Shown piece after piece: positions 22,970 through 31,902 of a DNA stretch of 64,000 nt. The stretch is from Curtobacterium sp. MCPF17_052 (GTDB taxonomy: Bacteria; Actinomycetota; Actinomycetes; Actinomycetales; Microbacteriaceae). The position numbers and the translations under genes were made by a program. Within the stretch, counting starts at the first letter, position 1. Every line of letters begins with the position of its first letter. Location of the stretch: the NCBI RefSeq assembly GCF_003234085.1, contig NZ_QKSD01000013.1, positions 1 through 64,000 on the forward strand, in the 5' to 3' direction. The notes under the pieces are model-generated. The model saw only the letters and a program-made list of their open reading frames with translations. It searched no databases and was not told the DNA's origin.

Positions 22970-24306
22970 TGCGCTTCGGCGTCAACCACACGCCGTCGAA
23001 CGGGTGGTTCCACTCGTGGCTGGACTTCTCGCCCTCGGACACCGCGCGGGACCTCGAAGCCATCGCGTCGCTCGGGGCCGACCACGTCCGGATCTTCCCG
23101 CTCTGGCCCGTCGTGCAGCCGAACCGGACGCTGATCCGCCCCTCGGCACTCGAGGACGTCGCCACCGTCGTCGACATCGCCGGCTCGTTCGGACTCGACG
23201 TCAACGTCGACGCCCTGCAGGGTCACCTGTCCAGCTTCGACTTCGTGCCGTCCTGGCTGGAGAGCTGGCACCGCCGGAACATGTTCACCGACCCGGACGT
23301 CGTCGCCTCGACCGCCGCGTACGTCCGGGCGCTCGCCGCCGCGGTCGCGGACCGGCCGAACCTGCTCGGCATCACGATCGGCAACGAGGTCAACCAGTTC
23401 GCGCACGCCCCGCACCCCGCACCGTTCGCGACGACCGCCGAGCAGGGACACGCGTGGGCAGCGGCGATGGTCGACGCGGCCCGGGCCGGGCTCGGTGACG
23501 GCCGGGAGGCCCGGAGCGCGTCCGTCCCGCCGGCCCGGCGACCGCTGGTCACCCTGGCCCAGTACGACGCCGCCTGGTACGACGACGCCCAGCCGTTCGG
23601 CCCCGAGCACGCCGCCGAGCACGGTGACGCGACCGTCACGCACTCGTGGGTGTTCAACGGTGCAGCGCGCCTGCACGGTGCCCTCGGAGCCGGGTCGGTC
23701 CGGCACGGGGAGTACCTGCTCCAACTCGCCGCCGCGTGGAACGGACGCGCAGACCGGCCGAACTGGTTGCAGGAGGTCGGCGCACCGACGAACGTGGTGG
23801 ACGTGGCCGACGCCCCGACCTTCACCGAGCAGACGATCCGGCACGCCCTCGACGTGCAGGAGTTGTCCGGGATCACGTGGTGGTGTTCGCACGACGTCTC
23901 CCGCTCGCTCGCCGACTTCCCGGAGCTCGAGTACGACCTCGGGCTGCTGACCAACGACGGCCGCGTGAAGCCGACGGGGGAGCGGTTCCGCGAGATGGCG
24001 CTGGCGTTCGGCGACGGCCGCTACGACGCCCCCACCCCGCCGGCGACCGCGCTCGTTCTCGACGATGTCGCCCCCGACGGGGCAGCGCTGCACGGCACCC
24101 GTGTCGACTCCGCTCCCGGCGGCCGGTTCGCCGCCGCCTGGCTCACGCTCGCCGAGCAGGACGGGCGTGGGCCCCAGGTGGTGCTGCGCTCCCGACTCGC
24201 CGACACCGCGCTGCTCGCAGCCCGCGGCATCCGTACCTGCGTCGACGTGCCCGCGGGCACCACGGCGACCGCGCTCTCGGTCACGCACCCGGCGACCATG
24301 CCCTGA
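22969..24306 (+). CDS. Glycoside hydrolase family 5-like enzyme (possible beta-mannosidase)
   Basis: A 445-residue cytosolic (no signal peptide) clan GH-A TIM-barrel glycosidase. The acid/base Glu is in TIGNEVNQF near residue 140, and the nucleophile Glu is in NWLQEVGAP near 269, both at the expected strand ends. SHSWVFNG and GITWWCSHDVSRSLADFPEL line the sugar pocket. A GH5_18-like role, cleaving the Man-beta-1,4-GlcNAc core as in bifidobacterial N-glycan clusters, would fit the neighbours; this is inference. Residues about 182-195 (GREARSASVPPARR) are encoded by a GGGAGGCC-type repeat and look like an inserted loop. Translationally coupled to permease 2. Confidence 0.82.
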   Translation: MRFGVNHTPSNGWFHSWLDFSPSDTARDLEAIASLGADHVRIFPLWPVVQPNRTLIRPSALEDVATVVDIAGSFGLDVNVDALQGHLSSFDFVPSWLESWHRRNMFTDPDVVASTAAYVRALAAAVADRPNLLGITIGNEVNQFAHAPHPAPFATTAEQGHAWAAAMVDAARAGLGDGREARSASVPPARRPLVTLAQYDAAWYDDAQPFGPEHAAEHGDATVTHSWVFNGAARLHGALGAGSVRHGEYLLQLAAAWNGRADRPNWLQEVGAPTNVVDVADAPTFTEQTIRHALDVQELSGITWWCSHDVSRSLADFPELEYDLGLLTNDGRVKPTGERFREMALAFGDGRYDAPTPPATALVLDDVAPDGAALHGTRVDSAPGGRFAAAWLTLAEQDGRGPQVVLRSRLADTALLAARGIRTCVDVPAGTTATALSVTHPATMP

Positions 24307-24399
24307 CCGACCGACCGCACGACCGCACGACCGACCGCCTGACTGACTGCACGACGAACACCACCGACCCGACGACCACCGCCGTCCCCGGAAGGACCC

Positions 24400-27300
24400 A
24401 TGCACGACGACATCCCGCTCACCATCGGCCGCGCACGCCGCGTGCTCGACGAGCGCATCCTGCCCGAGGTGCACGCCACCGCCGTCCCGCTCGACACCGC
24501 CTGGCACGAGCTGCCCGGCGAACCGATCGCCCCCGCCGAGGGACTCGCGCTCACCTTCGAGCCGTACGAGGTCGGCACCCCCTGGGGAGCAGCCTGGGGC
24601 ACCACCTGGTTCCGCCTCTCCGGGACCGTCCCCGCCGAGTGGGCCGGGCAGCGCATCGAGGCGCTCATCGACCTCGGGTTCGACAAGAACATGCCGGGCT
24701 TCCAGTGCGAGGGCCTGGTCTACCTGTCGGACGGCACACCGGTGAAGTCGATCAACCCGCGCAACCAGTGGGTCCTCATCGCCGAGCAGGCGGTCGGTGG
24801 CGAGACCGTCGAGTTCTTCGTCGAGGCGGCGTCGAACCCGGTGCTGCTCGACTACCACCCCTTCCTGGTCACGCAGGAGGGCGATGTCCGGACCTCGTCC
24901 CCGAAGCACCTGTACACCTCGCGCCGGATGGACCTGGCCGTGTTCGCGGCCGAGGTGCACGAGCTCGCACTCGACATCGACGTCCTGCTCGAACTGCAGG
25001 AGGAGCTGCCGCAGGGCCCCCGGCGGATGCGGATCCTGCAGGCGCTCGATGACGCCCTCGACGCGCTCGACCTGCAGCACATCCCGGAGACCGCCCCCGC
25101 CGCCCGTGCGGCGCTCGCCGAGGTGCTCGCCGCCCCGGCCGAGGCCTCGGCACACCGGATCTCCGCCGTCGGACACGCCCACATCGACTCCGCCTGGCTC
25201 TGGCCCGTCCGCGAGACCATCCGCAAGGTCGCCCGCACCACGTCGAGCATGACGGAGCTGATCGGGCAGACCGACGACTTCCTCTACGGGATGTCCAGCG
25301 CGCAGCAGTACGCCTGGATCAAGGAGCACCGCCCCGAGGTCTACGCGAAGGTCAAGGACGCCGTCGCCGCCGGACGCTTCCTGCCCCTCGGCGGCATGTG
25401 GGTCGAGTCCGACACCGTGATGCCGACGGGGGAGTCGATCGTCCGGCAGTTCTCGCAGGGCCAGCGGTTCTTCGAGCGTGAGTTCGGCATCCGACCGAAG
25501 GGCGTGTGGCTGCCGGACAGCTTCGGCTACTCGCCGGCGCTGCCGCAGCTGATGCGCCGCGCCGGCTTCGAGTGGTTCTTCACGCAGAAGATCTCCTGGA
25601 ACCAGGTGAACAAGTTCCCGCACCACACGTTCCTCTGGGAGGGCATCGACGGCTCGCGGGTCTTCTCGCACTTCCCCTCGATGGACACGTACAACTCCCG
25701 GCTCTCCGGGTCCGAGGTCGCCAAGGCCTCCCGCCAGTTCCGCGAGAACCGTCTGGCCACGGGCTCGATCGCTCCGGTGGGCTGGGGCGACGGCGGCGGC
25801 GGCACGACCCGCGAGATGACCGGCACGGCCGCACGCCTGGCCGACCTCGAGGGCAGCGCCCGCGTCACGTGGGAGCACCCCGACGCGTTCTTCGACCGGG
25901 CCAAGAGCGAGCTCGAGAACCCGCCCGTGTGGGTCGGCGAGCTCTACCTCGAGCTGCACCGCGCGACGCTGACCAGCCAGCACCAGACCAAGCAGGGCAA
26001 CCGCCGCAGCGAGCACCTGCTCGTCGAGGCCGAGCTGTGGTGTGCCACGGCCGCCGCACAGACCGACTTCGCCTACCCGTACGACGAGCTCGACGCACTC
26101 TGGCAGCAGGTGCTGCTGCAGCAGTTCCACGACATCCTGCCGGGCACCTCGATCGCGTGGGTGCACCGCGAGGCCGTCGAGCGGTACGCGGAGATCGCGG
26201 ACAGCCTGGAGGCCCTCATCACGTCCGCCCTGTCGGCGCTCGCCGGTCCCGGGGACCGGACGGTCGTCGTCAACCCGGCCCCGAGCCTCCAGAGCGGTGC
26301 CCTGGCGCAGAGCGCGATCCTGACCACCGACGTGGTGGCGACGACCGCCGTCACCCTCACCGAGGCCGACGGCGGGTTCGTGCTCACCAACGACCTGGTC
26401 CGGGTGGTCGTCGACGGCCGCGGCCTGGTCACCAGTGCGGTCGACCTGACCACCGGACGCGACGCGATCGCCCCCGGCCAGGTCGCCAACCTGCTGCAGC
26501 TGCACCAGGACTTCCCGAACATGTGGGACGCGTGGGACGTGGACCGGTACTACCGGAACCGGGTCGAGGACCTGGTCGACGTGACCGGCCTCCGCGCCTC
26601 GGTCGATGCCGACGGGACCGCCCGGGTCACGGTGTCACGCGCGTTCAGCGAGTCCACCGTGACGCAGGAGATCACGCTCGCACCGGGCGCACGCACCCTG
26701 GAGTTCGCCCAGGTCACCGACTGGCACGAGACCGAGAAGTTCCTCAAGGTGGCGTTCCCGCTCGACGTCCGCGCCGAGCACACCATCGCCGAGACGCAGT
26801 TCGGCGCGCAGAAGCGGGTGACGCACACGAACACCTCGTGGGAGGCCGCGAAGTTCGAGACGTCCATGCACCGCTACGTGCTCGTCGAGGAGCCCGGATT
26901 CGGCGTCGCGCTCGTGAACGACTCGATCCACGGGTTCGACGTCACACGTGACTCGGTCGACGGCCACGTCACCACGACGCTCCGGCTCTCGCTGCTGCGG
27001 GCGCCGCGGTTCCCAGACCCGGAGACCGACCAGGGCGTGCAGACGCACCGGTACGGGATCGTCATCGGGACGGACATCGTCGGCGCGACCGCGGCCGGCA
27101 CGGCGATGAACACCGCCGTCCGGACGGTCACCGGTGCGCACGGCTTCGACTCGCTCGTGCAGGCCTCCGGCGACGTGGTGGTCTCGGCCGTCAAGCTCGC
27201 CGACGACCGCTCCGGCGACCTGGTCGTCCGGGTCTACGAGCCGGCCGGACGCCGGGGGACGGGCGGCCTGGCGGTCGACGGGCCCTTCGACGAGCCGGTC

Positions 27301-27435
27301 GAGGTCACGCTGCTCGAGGAGACCGACCCGGCACTGCCGGGCGTCGCCGCGATCACCGACGGGGTGGCGGCCTTCCCGGTCGACGCGTTCGAGGTCCGCA
27401 CGTTCCGCTTCCCGCGACGGGGTGCAGCGCACTGA
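24400..27435 (+). CDS. Alpha-mannosidase, GH38
   Basis: A 1011-residue cytosolic alpha-mannosidase of family GH38. After an N-terminal jelly-roll domain (about 1-250), the catalytic barrel starts with GHAHIDSAWLWPVRET (zinc His and Asp near 258-260). The nucleophile Asp is in GVWLPDSFGYSPALPQ near residue 373. GWGDGGGGTTREM and QQFHDILPGTSIAWVHREAV are also family hallmarks. C-terminal beta domains complete the usual length. It removes alpha-linked mannose from imported oligosaccharides. The gap 24307-24399 holds CGAC-rich simple sequence and the GGAAGG ribosome site, but no gene. Confidence 0.95.
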   Translation: MHDDIPLTIGRARRVLDERILPEVHATAVPLDTAWHELPGEPIAPAEGLALTFEPYEVGTPWGAAWGTTWFRLSGTVPAEWAGQRIEALIDLGFDKNMPGFQCEGLVYLSDGTPVKSINPRNQWVLIAEQAVGGETVEFFVEAASNPVLLDYHPFLVTQEGDVRTSSPKHLYTSRRMDLAVFAAEVHELALDIDVLLELQEELPQGPRRMRILQALDDALDALDLQHIPETAPAARAALAEVLAAPAEASAHRISAVGHAHIDSAWLWPVRETIRKVARTTSSMTELIGQTDDFLYGMSSAQQYAWIKEHRPEVYAKVKDAVAAGRFLPLGGMWVESDTVMPTGESIVRQFSQGQRFFEREFGIRPKGVWLPDSFGYSPALPQLMRRAGFEWFFTQKISWNQVNKFPHHTFLWEGIDGSRVFSHFPSMDTYNSRLSGSEVAKASRQFRENRLATGSIAPVGWGDGGGGTTREMTGTAARLADLEGSARVTWEHPDAFFDRAKSELENPPVWVGELYLELHRATLTSQHQTKQGNRRSEHLLVEAELWCATAAAQTDFAYPYDELDALWQQVLLQQFHDILPGTSIAWVHREAVERYAEIADSLEALITSALSALAGPGDRTVVVNPAPSLQSGALAQSAILTTDVVATTAVTLTEADGGFVLTNDLVRVVVDGRGLVTSAVDLTTGRDAIAPGQVANLLQLHQDFPNMWDAWDVDRYYRNRVEDLVDVTGLRASVDADGTARVTVSRAFSESTVTQEITLAPGARTLEFAQVTDWHETEKFLKVAFPLDVRAEHTIAETQFGAQKRVTHTNTSWEAAKFETSMHRYVLVEEPGFGVALVNDSIHGFDVTRDSVDGHVTTTLRLSLLRAPRFPDPETDQGVQTHRYGIVIGTDIVGATAAGTAMNTAVRTVTGAHGFDSLVQASGDVVVSAVKLADDRSGDLVVRVYEPAGRRGTGGLAVDGPFDEPVEVTLLEETDPALPGVAAITDGVAAFPVDAFEVRTFRFPRRGAAH

Positions 27436-27453
27436 CCGTGGCCGGATGAGACC

Positions 27454-27488
27454 CCCGCCGCCGGGACTTCGGGTGTCCCGGCGGCGGG
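27454..27488 (+). terminator. Hairpin between GH38 and the EndoH-like gene
   Basis: CCCGCCGCCGGGAC and GTCCCGGCGGCGGG (14 bp) pair around a 7-base loop. It lies inside the cluster, so it may terminate or attenuate the upstream transcript, leaving the exported enzyme with separate control. Confidence 0.65.
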
Positions 27489-27559
27489 TCCCACGGCCGG
27501 TCGGTCGTGGACCCGCGGCGGCACCTCGTCGCCGCGGACACCACTCGAAGAGGAGTGAC

Positions 27560-28531
27560 ATGCAGAAGTCCATGAAGATCGGGATCGTGGCGGCGCTGGT
27601 CGCCATGGTGGCGGCACCGATGGTGCCCGCCGCCGCATCAGCCGCACCGGGCGGGCCGGCAGCCGCGTCGCACGGCCAGGGGCACGGAAACGGCCACGGC
27701 CACGGCCACGGGCGGCCGGGACACTCCGCCCCGACGAAGTCCGGGCCGACGAGCATCGCGTACGTCGAGGTGAACAACGACGAACTCCGGAACGTCGGTC
27801 GGTACACGCTCGAGAACGGTGCGAACGCCTTCGACGTGGCGATCATCTTCGCCGCGAACATCAACCGCGACGCGGACGGCGACGCGGTCCTGTACGCCAA
27901 CGAGAACGTGCAGCGCACGCTGGACCAGGCTGCGACGCAGATCCGGCCCCTGCAGGCCAAGGGCATCAAGGTGACGCTCTCCGTGCTCGGCAACCACCAG
28001 GGCACCGGGCTCGCGAACTTCACCTCGAAGGCCGACGCCCGCGACTTCGCGGCGCAGGTCTCCGCGACGGTCAAGCAGTACGGCCTGGACGGCGTGGACC
28101 TGGACGACGAGTACTCGGACTACGGCGTGGACGGCACACCGCAGCCGAACGACCAGTCGATCGGCTGGCTCGTCTCGGCGCTCCGCGCGGACATGCCCGG
28201 CAAGATCATCTCCTTCTACGACATCGGCCCGTCGTCGACGTCGCTGCAGCAGGAGAAGCCGTCGATCGGCAAGAAGCTCGACTACGCGTGGAACCCCTAC
28301 TACGGCACCTACACGGCGCCGCAGATCCCGGGTGTGCCGAAGTCGAAGCTCTCGGCCGCCGCGGTCGACATCCAGAACACCCCGGTGGCCACGGCCGTCT
28401 CGTTCGCCGAGCGGACCAAGGCCGACGGCTACGGCGTCTACATGACGTACAACCTGCCGGACGGTGACGTCAGCCCCTACGTGTCGCAGTTCACGAAGGT
28501 GCTGTACGGCCAGTCGGCCGTCTACCGGTGA
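27560..28531 (+). CDS. Secreted endo-beta-N-acetylglucosaminidase, EndoH-like (GH18)
   Basis: A 323-residue exported protein. The Sec signal peptide (MQKSMKIGIVAALVAMVAAP) is probably cleaved near ASA-AP. A His/Gly-rich linker (GHGNGHGHGHGRPGH) precedes a GH18 barrel. The DxxDxDxE motif is present as DGVDLDDEYSDYG, with the catalytic Glu near residue 184, the same form as Streptomyces EndoH. AYVEVNNDELRNVGRYTLEN and YAWNPYYGTY fit the family as well. EndoH cleaves the chitobiose core of high-mannose N-glycans and frees the glycan outside the cell. The His-rich linker might bind metal. The ATG at 27560 has AGAGGAGTG upstream. Confidence 0.9.
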   Translation: MQKSMKIGIVAALVAMVAAPMVPAAASAAPGGPAAASHGQGHGNGHGHGHGRPGHSAPTKSGPTSIAYVEVNNDELRNVGRYTLENGANAFDVAIIFAANINRDADGDAVLYANENVQRTLDQAATQIRPLQAKGIKVTLSVLGNHQGTGLANFTSKADARDFAAQVSATVKQYGLDGVDLDDEYSDYGVDGTPQPNDQSIGWLVSALRADMPGKIISFYDIGPSSTSLQQEKPSIGKKLDYAWNPYYGTYTAPQIPGVPKSKLSAAAVDIQNTPVATAVSFAERTKADGYGVYMTYNLPDGDVSPYVSQFTKVLYGQSAVYR

Positions 28532-28545
28532 GGGACGACTGATCG

Positions 28546-31500
28546 ATGAGTGACGTGCGCCGTGGTGGCCCGACCGCAGTCGGACCGACAGCCGGACCGA
28601 CGACCGCGGTCGCGGCCCGGAACGGGGTCGGGTTCGTCTCGCAGGAGGCGACCCTGATCGAACAGACCGGCCCGGGGGCGACCGTGGTGGTCGTCCCCGG
28701 TCCAGAGGGTCAGGAGGTCGGACCCACCGACGTCCTGACCTGGGTCTGGTTCCCGGAACGGTCACTGCCGGACGGGCAGACCGAACCGGCCGAGGCGGAC
28801 CTCGACGGGTTCTGGGCCGCCACGGCGTTCGCACTCGACATCGTCTTCACCGACGGCACCCGGCTCAGTGCCGGGTCCGGCACCGACTCCGCCCGCGACC
28901 AGTACGGGGACGCCGTCACCCCGGAGGCGCAGGACGACGCCCGCAAGCAGTGGGTCGACCAGTGGAACCGGCGGACGGTCGGCCTGTCGGCGCACGCCGG
29001 CCGCGTGGTGGACCGCCTGGAGGCCCGGCTCGGCCGGACGGACCGGCCAGCGCCCGCCCCTGCTCCCGACCCCACCGCCGCGTCTGCTTCTGGTTTTGCT
29101 TCCGCTCCCGCCTCTGCTTCCGCCGGAGTCCCCGCCGACGGCGTGGTCCGCACCGTCCGTGGCTGGCTGGACGACGTCCGGATCGAGCCGGCCGGGCCCG
29201 CCACCGGTGCTCTGCCCGCCGATGCTCGCCCACTCGACCACGTCCGCACCACCCGCGGCACGCACTCGTCCGGCACGTTCTCCCGCGGCAACAACGCGCC
29301 GCTCGTGGGGCTGCCGCACGGCGGGGTCTTCGGCCTGCCGATGACGAACGCCGCCGACAGCCGGTGGCCGTACGCGTACCAGGAGCACAACCGGCCGAGC
29401 GACAACCGGCCCGCGATCCAGGCGTTCGCCACCAGCCACCTGCCCTCACCGTGGATGGCCGACCGCGGGGTGTTCCAGGTCATGCCGTCCCCGCTCGCCG
29501 ACCCCGACGTCGACCGGACCGCCCGTGCGCTCGGGTTCGACCACGTCGACGAGCTCGACGGCCCGCACCGCTACCGGGTCACGCTCGACGAGGGGATCAC
29601 CGCCGAGATGACCGCCGGTGAGTTCGCCCTGGCGTGGCGGTTCACCGGTGTCCGGAGCATCGTCCTCGACCACCACGGTGTGCTCCGTTCGTGCGGGGTC
29701 CGGATCGAGGACGGCACGGCGATCGTCGACGCCCTGCTCGACGACCGCGCCGAGACGCCACCGCACCACGTGCACCTGCGGATCGGGAACGCCGTCGCCG
29801 AGCACACGACGGTCGTCGACGGGCTGCTGCGCGGCTCGGTCGAGGTCGCCGGCGACAGCGACGTCCTGCTCGGCATCTCGACGGTCTCCGCGGCGGACGC
29901 GGTCGCGAACCTCGACGCCGCGGGCGACTTCGACGCGATGCGCCGGCACGCCGAGGACCGGTGGGTCGCCGAGCTCGACACCCTGCGGGTCGAGGGCGCG
30001 ACCGAGGACCAACTCGTGTCGATCTACTCCGGCCTGTACCGGGCGTTCCTCTACCCCACCCGCGCCGGCGAGACCGCCCTCGTCCACCAGGACGACCCGG
30101 CCGGCAGCCCGCGTCACCGGTCCCCGTACGGCGACGTCCTGTCCGAGCCGATCCGCGACGAACCCGGACCCGAGGTCGTCGACGGACCGCTCACCACCAC
30201 GAACGGGTTCTGGGACACCTACCGGACCGCCTGGCCGCTGCTCGCGCTCCTCACCCCGGACACCGCCGCCGACCTCGCCGAAGGGGTCGTGGGGCACTTC
30301 ACCGACGGTGGTTGGACCCCGCGGTGGAGTGCTCCCGGCGCCGAGGACGTGATGACCGGCACCACGAGCGACACCGTCTTCGCCGACCTCGTCGCGAAGG
30401 GCGTCGACGGGTTCGACCTCGAGCAGGCGTACCGGTCCGCACTGCGGAACGCGACCGTCCCGGCGCGGGACCGGCGGGTCGGGCGGAAGGGGAGCCTCCC
30501 GGGCCTGTTTCGCGGGTACGTCGACACGGCGACCGGCGAGGGCATGTCGTGGACCCTGGACGCGGCCATCAACGACTGGGGCGTCGCCGTGCTGGCGGAC
30601 GCCCTGGCCGACCGCGCGGTCGCAGCCGGTGACGACGTCGACACTGCCCGGTACCGCGCCGAGTACGAGTGGTTCGCGCGCCGTTCCCTGCAGTACCGGA
30701 ACGTGTTCGACCGCGAGCGCGGGTTCTTCATCGGGCGGACGCCCGACGGAGCCTGGCGCGACGACTTCGACCCCGATGTGTGGGGCAGCGACTACACGGA
30801 GACCAACGCGTGGGGCACGATGTTCACCGCGCCGCACGACAGCACCGGCGTCGTCGAGCTGCACGGCGGTCCGGCCGGGTTCGACGACGCGTTCGCGCGG
30901 TTCTGGGCGCGACGGGAGACCGGTGGGACCGATCGTTCCGGCTCGTACGGGTTCGCGATCCACGAGATGACCGAGGCCCGCGCCATCCGGATGGGCATGC
31001 TCGGACTGTCGAACCAGCCCGCGCATCACATCCCGTTCTTCCCGATGGCCACCGGCCGGCACGACGACGCGCACCGCGTCGTCCGCGAGTGCCTGGAGCG
31101 GCTGTTCGTCGGCTCCGACATCGGTCAGGGGTACCCCGGTGACGAGGACAACGGCGAGATGAGCGCCTGGTACGTCTTCGCGACCATCGGGCTCTACCCG
31201 CTGGCGCCGTCGACCGGGACCTACGTGATCGTGCCGCCGTCGGTCCGCCGGACCGTGCTGAACCGGGAGGGAGGGTCGCCCACCGTCATCGAGACCACCG
31301 GCAGTGGGGCGTTCATCGCCGCCGTGACCGTCGACGGCGAGCCGTGGGAGTCGGTGAGCATCCCGCACGCGGTCGTGGTCGGGGCCTCGCGCATCGAGGT
31401 CGCGCTCGCCGACACACCCCGGGGGTGGGCGGCGGACAGCCGGCCGGCATCAGCCTCCGTGCTGCACGGGTACCGAGACACCCCTGACGACGTGCTGCCG

Positions 31501-31836
31501 GTCGGCGCGTCGCCGCTCACCGACGACACGGGGGTGACCGTCGTGGCGCTCGAGGCGGGGGAGTCCGCCACGGTGCCGGTGACGGTCGAGGCCGTGTCGC
31601 TCGTCACGGTGACGGTCGCGGCCGCCGGTACCGCGTCGTGGCGGATCGTGCTGCGGGACGTCGACGGTGCAGCGGTGCACGTGCTCGAGGGGCGGGACGA
31701 GGTGTTCGACTGGGCCGGGCAGACCCGGGTGTTCCCGTTCGCCGGCGGGGTCCACGGCGGGACCCTGACGTTCCACGCCCTGACGCCGATCGCGTTGTCG
31801 CAGCTGCAGCTCATCGCCGCGGACGGCACTTCCTGA
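28546..31836 (+). CDS. Alpha-mannosidase, GH92
   Basis: A 1096-residue Ca-dependent inverting exo-alpha-mannosidase of family GH92. The N-terminal domain carries PHGGVFGLPMTNAADSRWPY, and the (alpha/alpha)6 domain has FWDTYRTAWPLLALLTP, NQPAHHIPFFPMATGR and the hallmark GYPGDEDNGEMSAWYVF with the acidic catalytic pair. A short Ala/Ser/Pro-rich insert lies near residues 170-195. The C-terminal part (about 970 onwards) forms an extra beta module. No classical signal peptide is seen, so it appears cytosolic. It starts 12 bp after the EndoH-like stop. GH92 enzymes act on alpha-1,2 (or 1,3/1,4/1,6) mannose linkages of N-glycans and fungal mannan. Confidence 0.94.
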   Translation: MSDVRRGGPTAVGPTAGPTTAVAARNGVGFVSQEATLIEQTGPGATVVVVPGPEGQEVGPTDVLTWVWFPERSLPDGQTEPAEADLDGFWAATAFALDIVFTDGTRLSAGSGTDSARDQYGDAVTPEAQDDARKQWVDQWNRRTVGLSAHAGRVVDRLEARLGRTDRPAPAPAPDPTAASASGFASAPASASAGVPADGVVRTVRGWLDDVRIEPAGPATGALPADARPLDHVRTTRGTHSSGTFSRGNNAPLVGLPHGGVFGLPMTNAADSRWPYAYQEHNRPSDNRPAIQAFATSHLPSPWMADRGVFQVMPSPLADPDVDRTARALGFDHVDELDGPHRYRVTLDEGITAEMTAGEFALAWRFTGVRSIVLDHHGVLRSCGVRIEDGTAIVDALLDDRAETPPHHVHLRIGNAVAEHTTVVDGLLRGSVEVAGDSDVLLGISTVSAADAVANLDAAGDFDAMRRHAEDRWVAELDTLRVEGATEDQLVSIYSGLYRAFLYPTRAGETALVHQDDPAGSPRHRSPYGDVLSEPIRDEPGPEVVDGPLTTTNGFWDTYRTAWPLLALLTPDTAADLAEGVVGHFTDGGWTPRWSAPGAEDVMTGTTSDTVFADLVAKGVDGFDLEQAYRSALRNATVPARDRRVGRKGSLPGLFRGYVDTATGEGMSWTLDAAINDWGVAVLADALADRAVAAGDDVDTARYRAEYEWFARRSLQYRNVFDRERGFFIGRTPDGAWRDDFDPDVWGSDYTETNAWGTMFTAPHDSTGVVELHGGPAGFDDAFARFWARRETGGTDRSGSYGFAIHEMTEARAIRMGMLGLSNQPAHHIPFFPMATGRHDDAHRVVRECLERLFVGSDIGQGYPGDEDNGEMSAWYVFATIGLYPLAPSTGTYVIVPPSVRRTVLNREGGSPTVIETTGSGAFIAAVTVDGEPWESVSIPHAVVVGASRIEVALADTPRGWAADSRPASASVLHGYRDTPDDVLPVGASPLTDDTGVTVVALEAGESATVPVTVEAVSLVTVTVAAAGTASWRIVLRDVDGAAVHVLEGRDEVFDWAGQTRVFPFAGGVHGGTLTFHALTPIALSQLQLIAADGTS

Positions 31837-31843
31837 CCTGCTG

Positions 31844-31894
31844 TTGACGTTCCTGGCTATGGGTGTTAGCTTTTGGCTAACACTCGTAGCCAGG
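31844..31894 (+). promoter_or_regulatory. Promoter with nested double palindrome (TetR-type operator)
   Basis: The -35 TTGACG (31844-31849) and -10 TAGCTT (31867-31872) are 17 bp apart. An outer perfect repeat CCTGGCTA / TAGCCAGG (31852-31859, 31887-31894) encloses an inner perfect repeat GTGTTAGC / GCTAACAC (31863-31870, 31876-31883). The site overlaps the -10 box and touches the ribosome site of the hydrolase gene. Confidence 0.75.
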
Positions 31895-31902
31895 AGGCAC
31901 GC

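Noticed and set aside
22348..26505. A 1385-codon open frame on the minus strand opposite the permease, GH5 and GH38 genes
   Set aside because: It is antisense to well-supported genes, has Arg/Gly/Val/Asp-biased composition and no recognisable domain. High GC suppresses stop codons and makes such shadow frames common.
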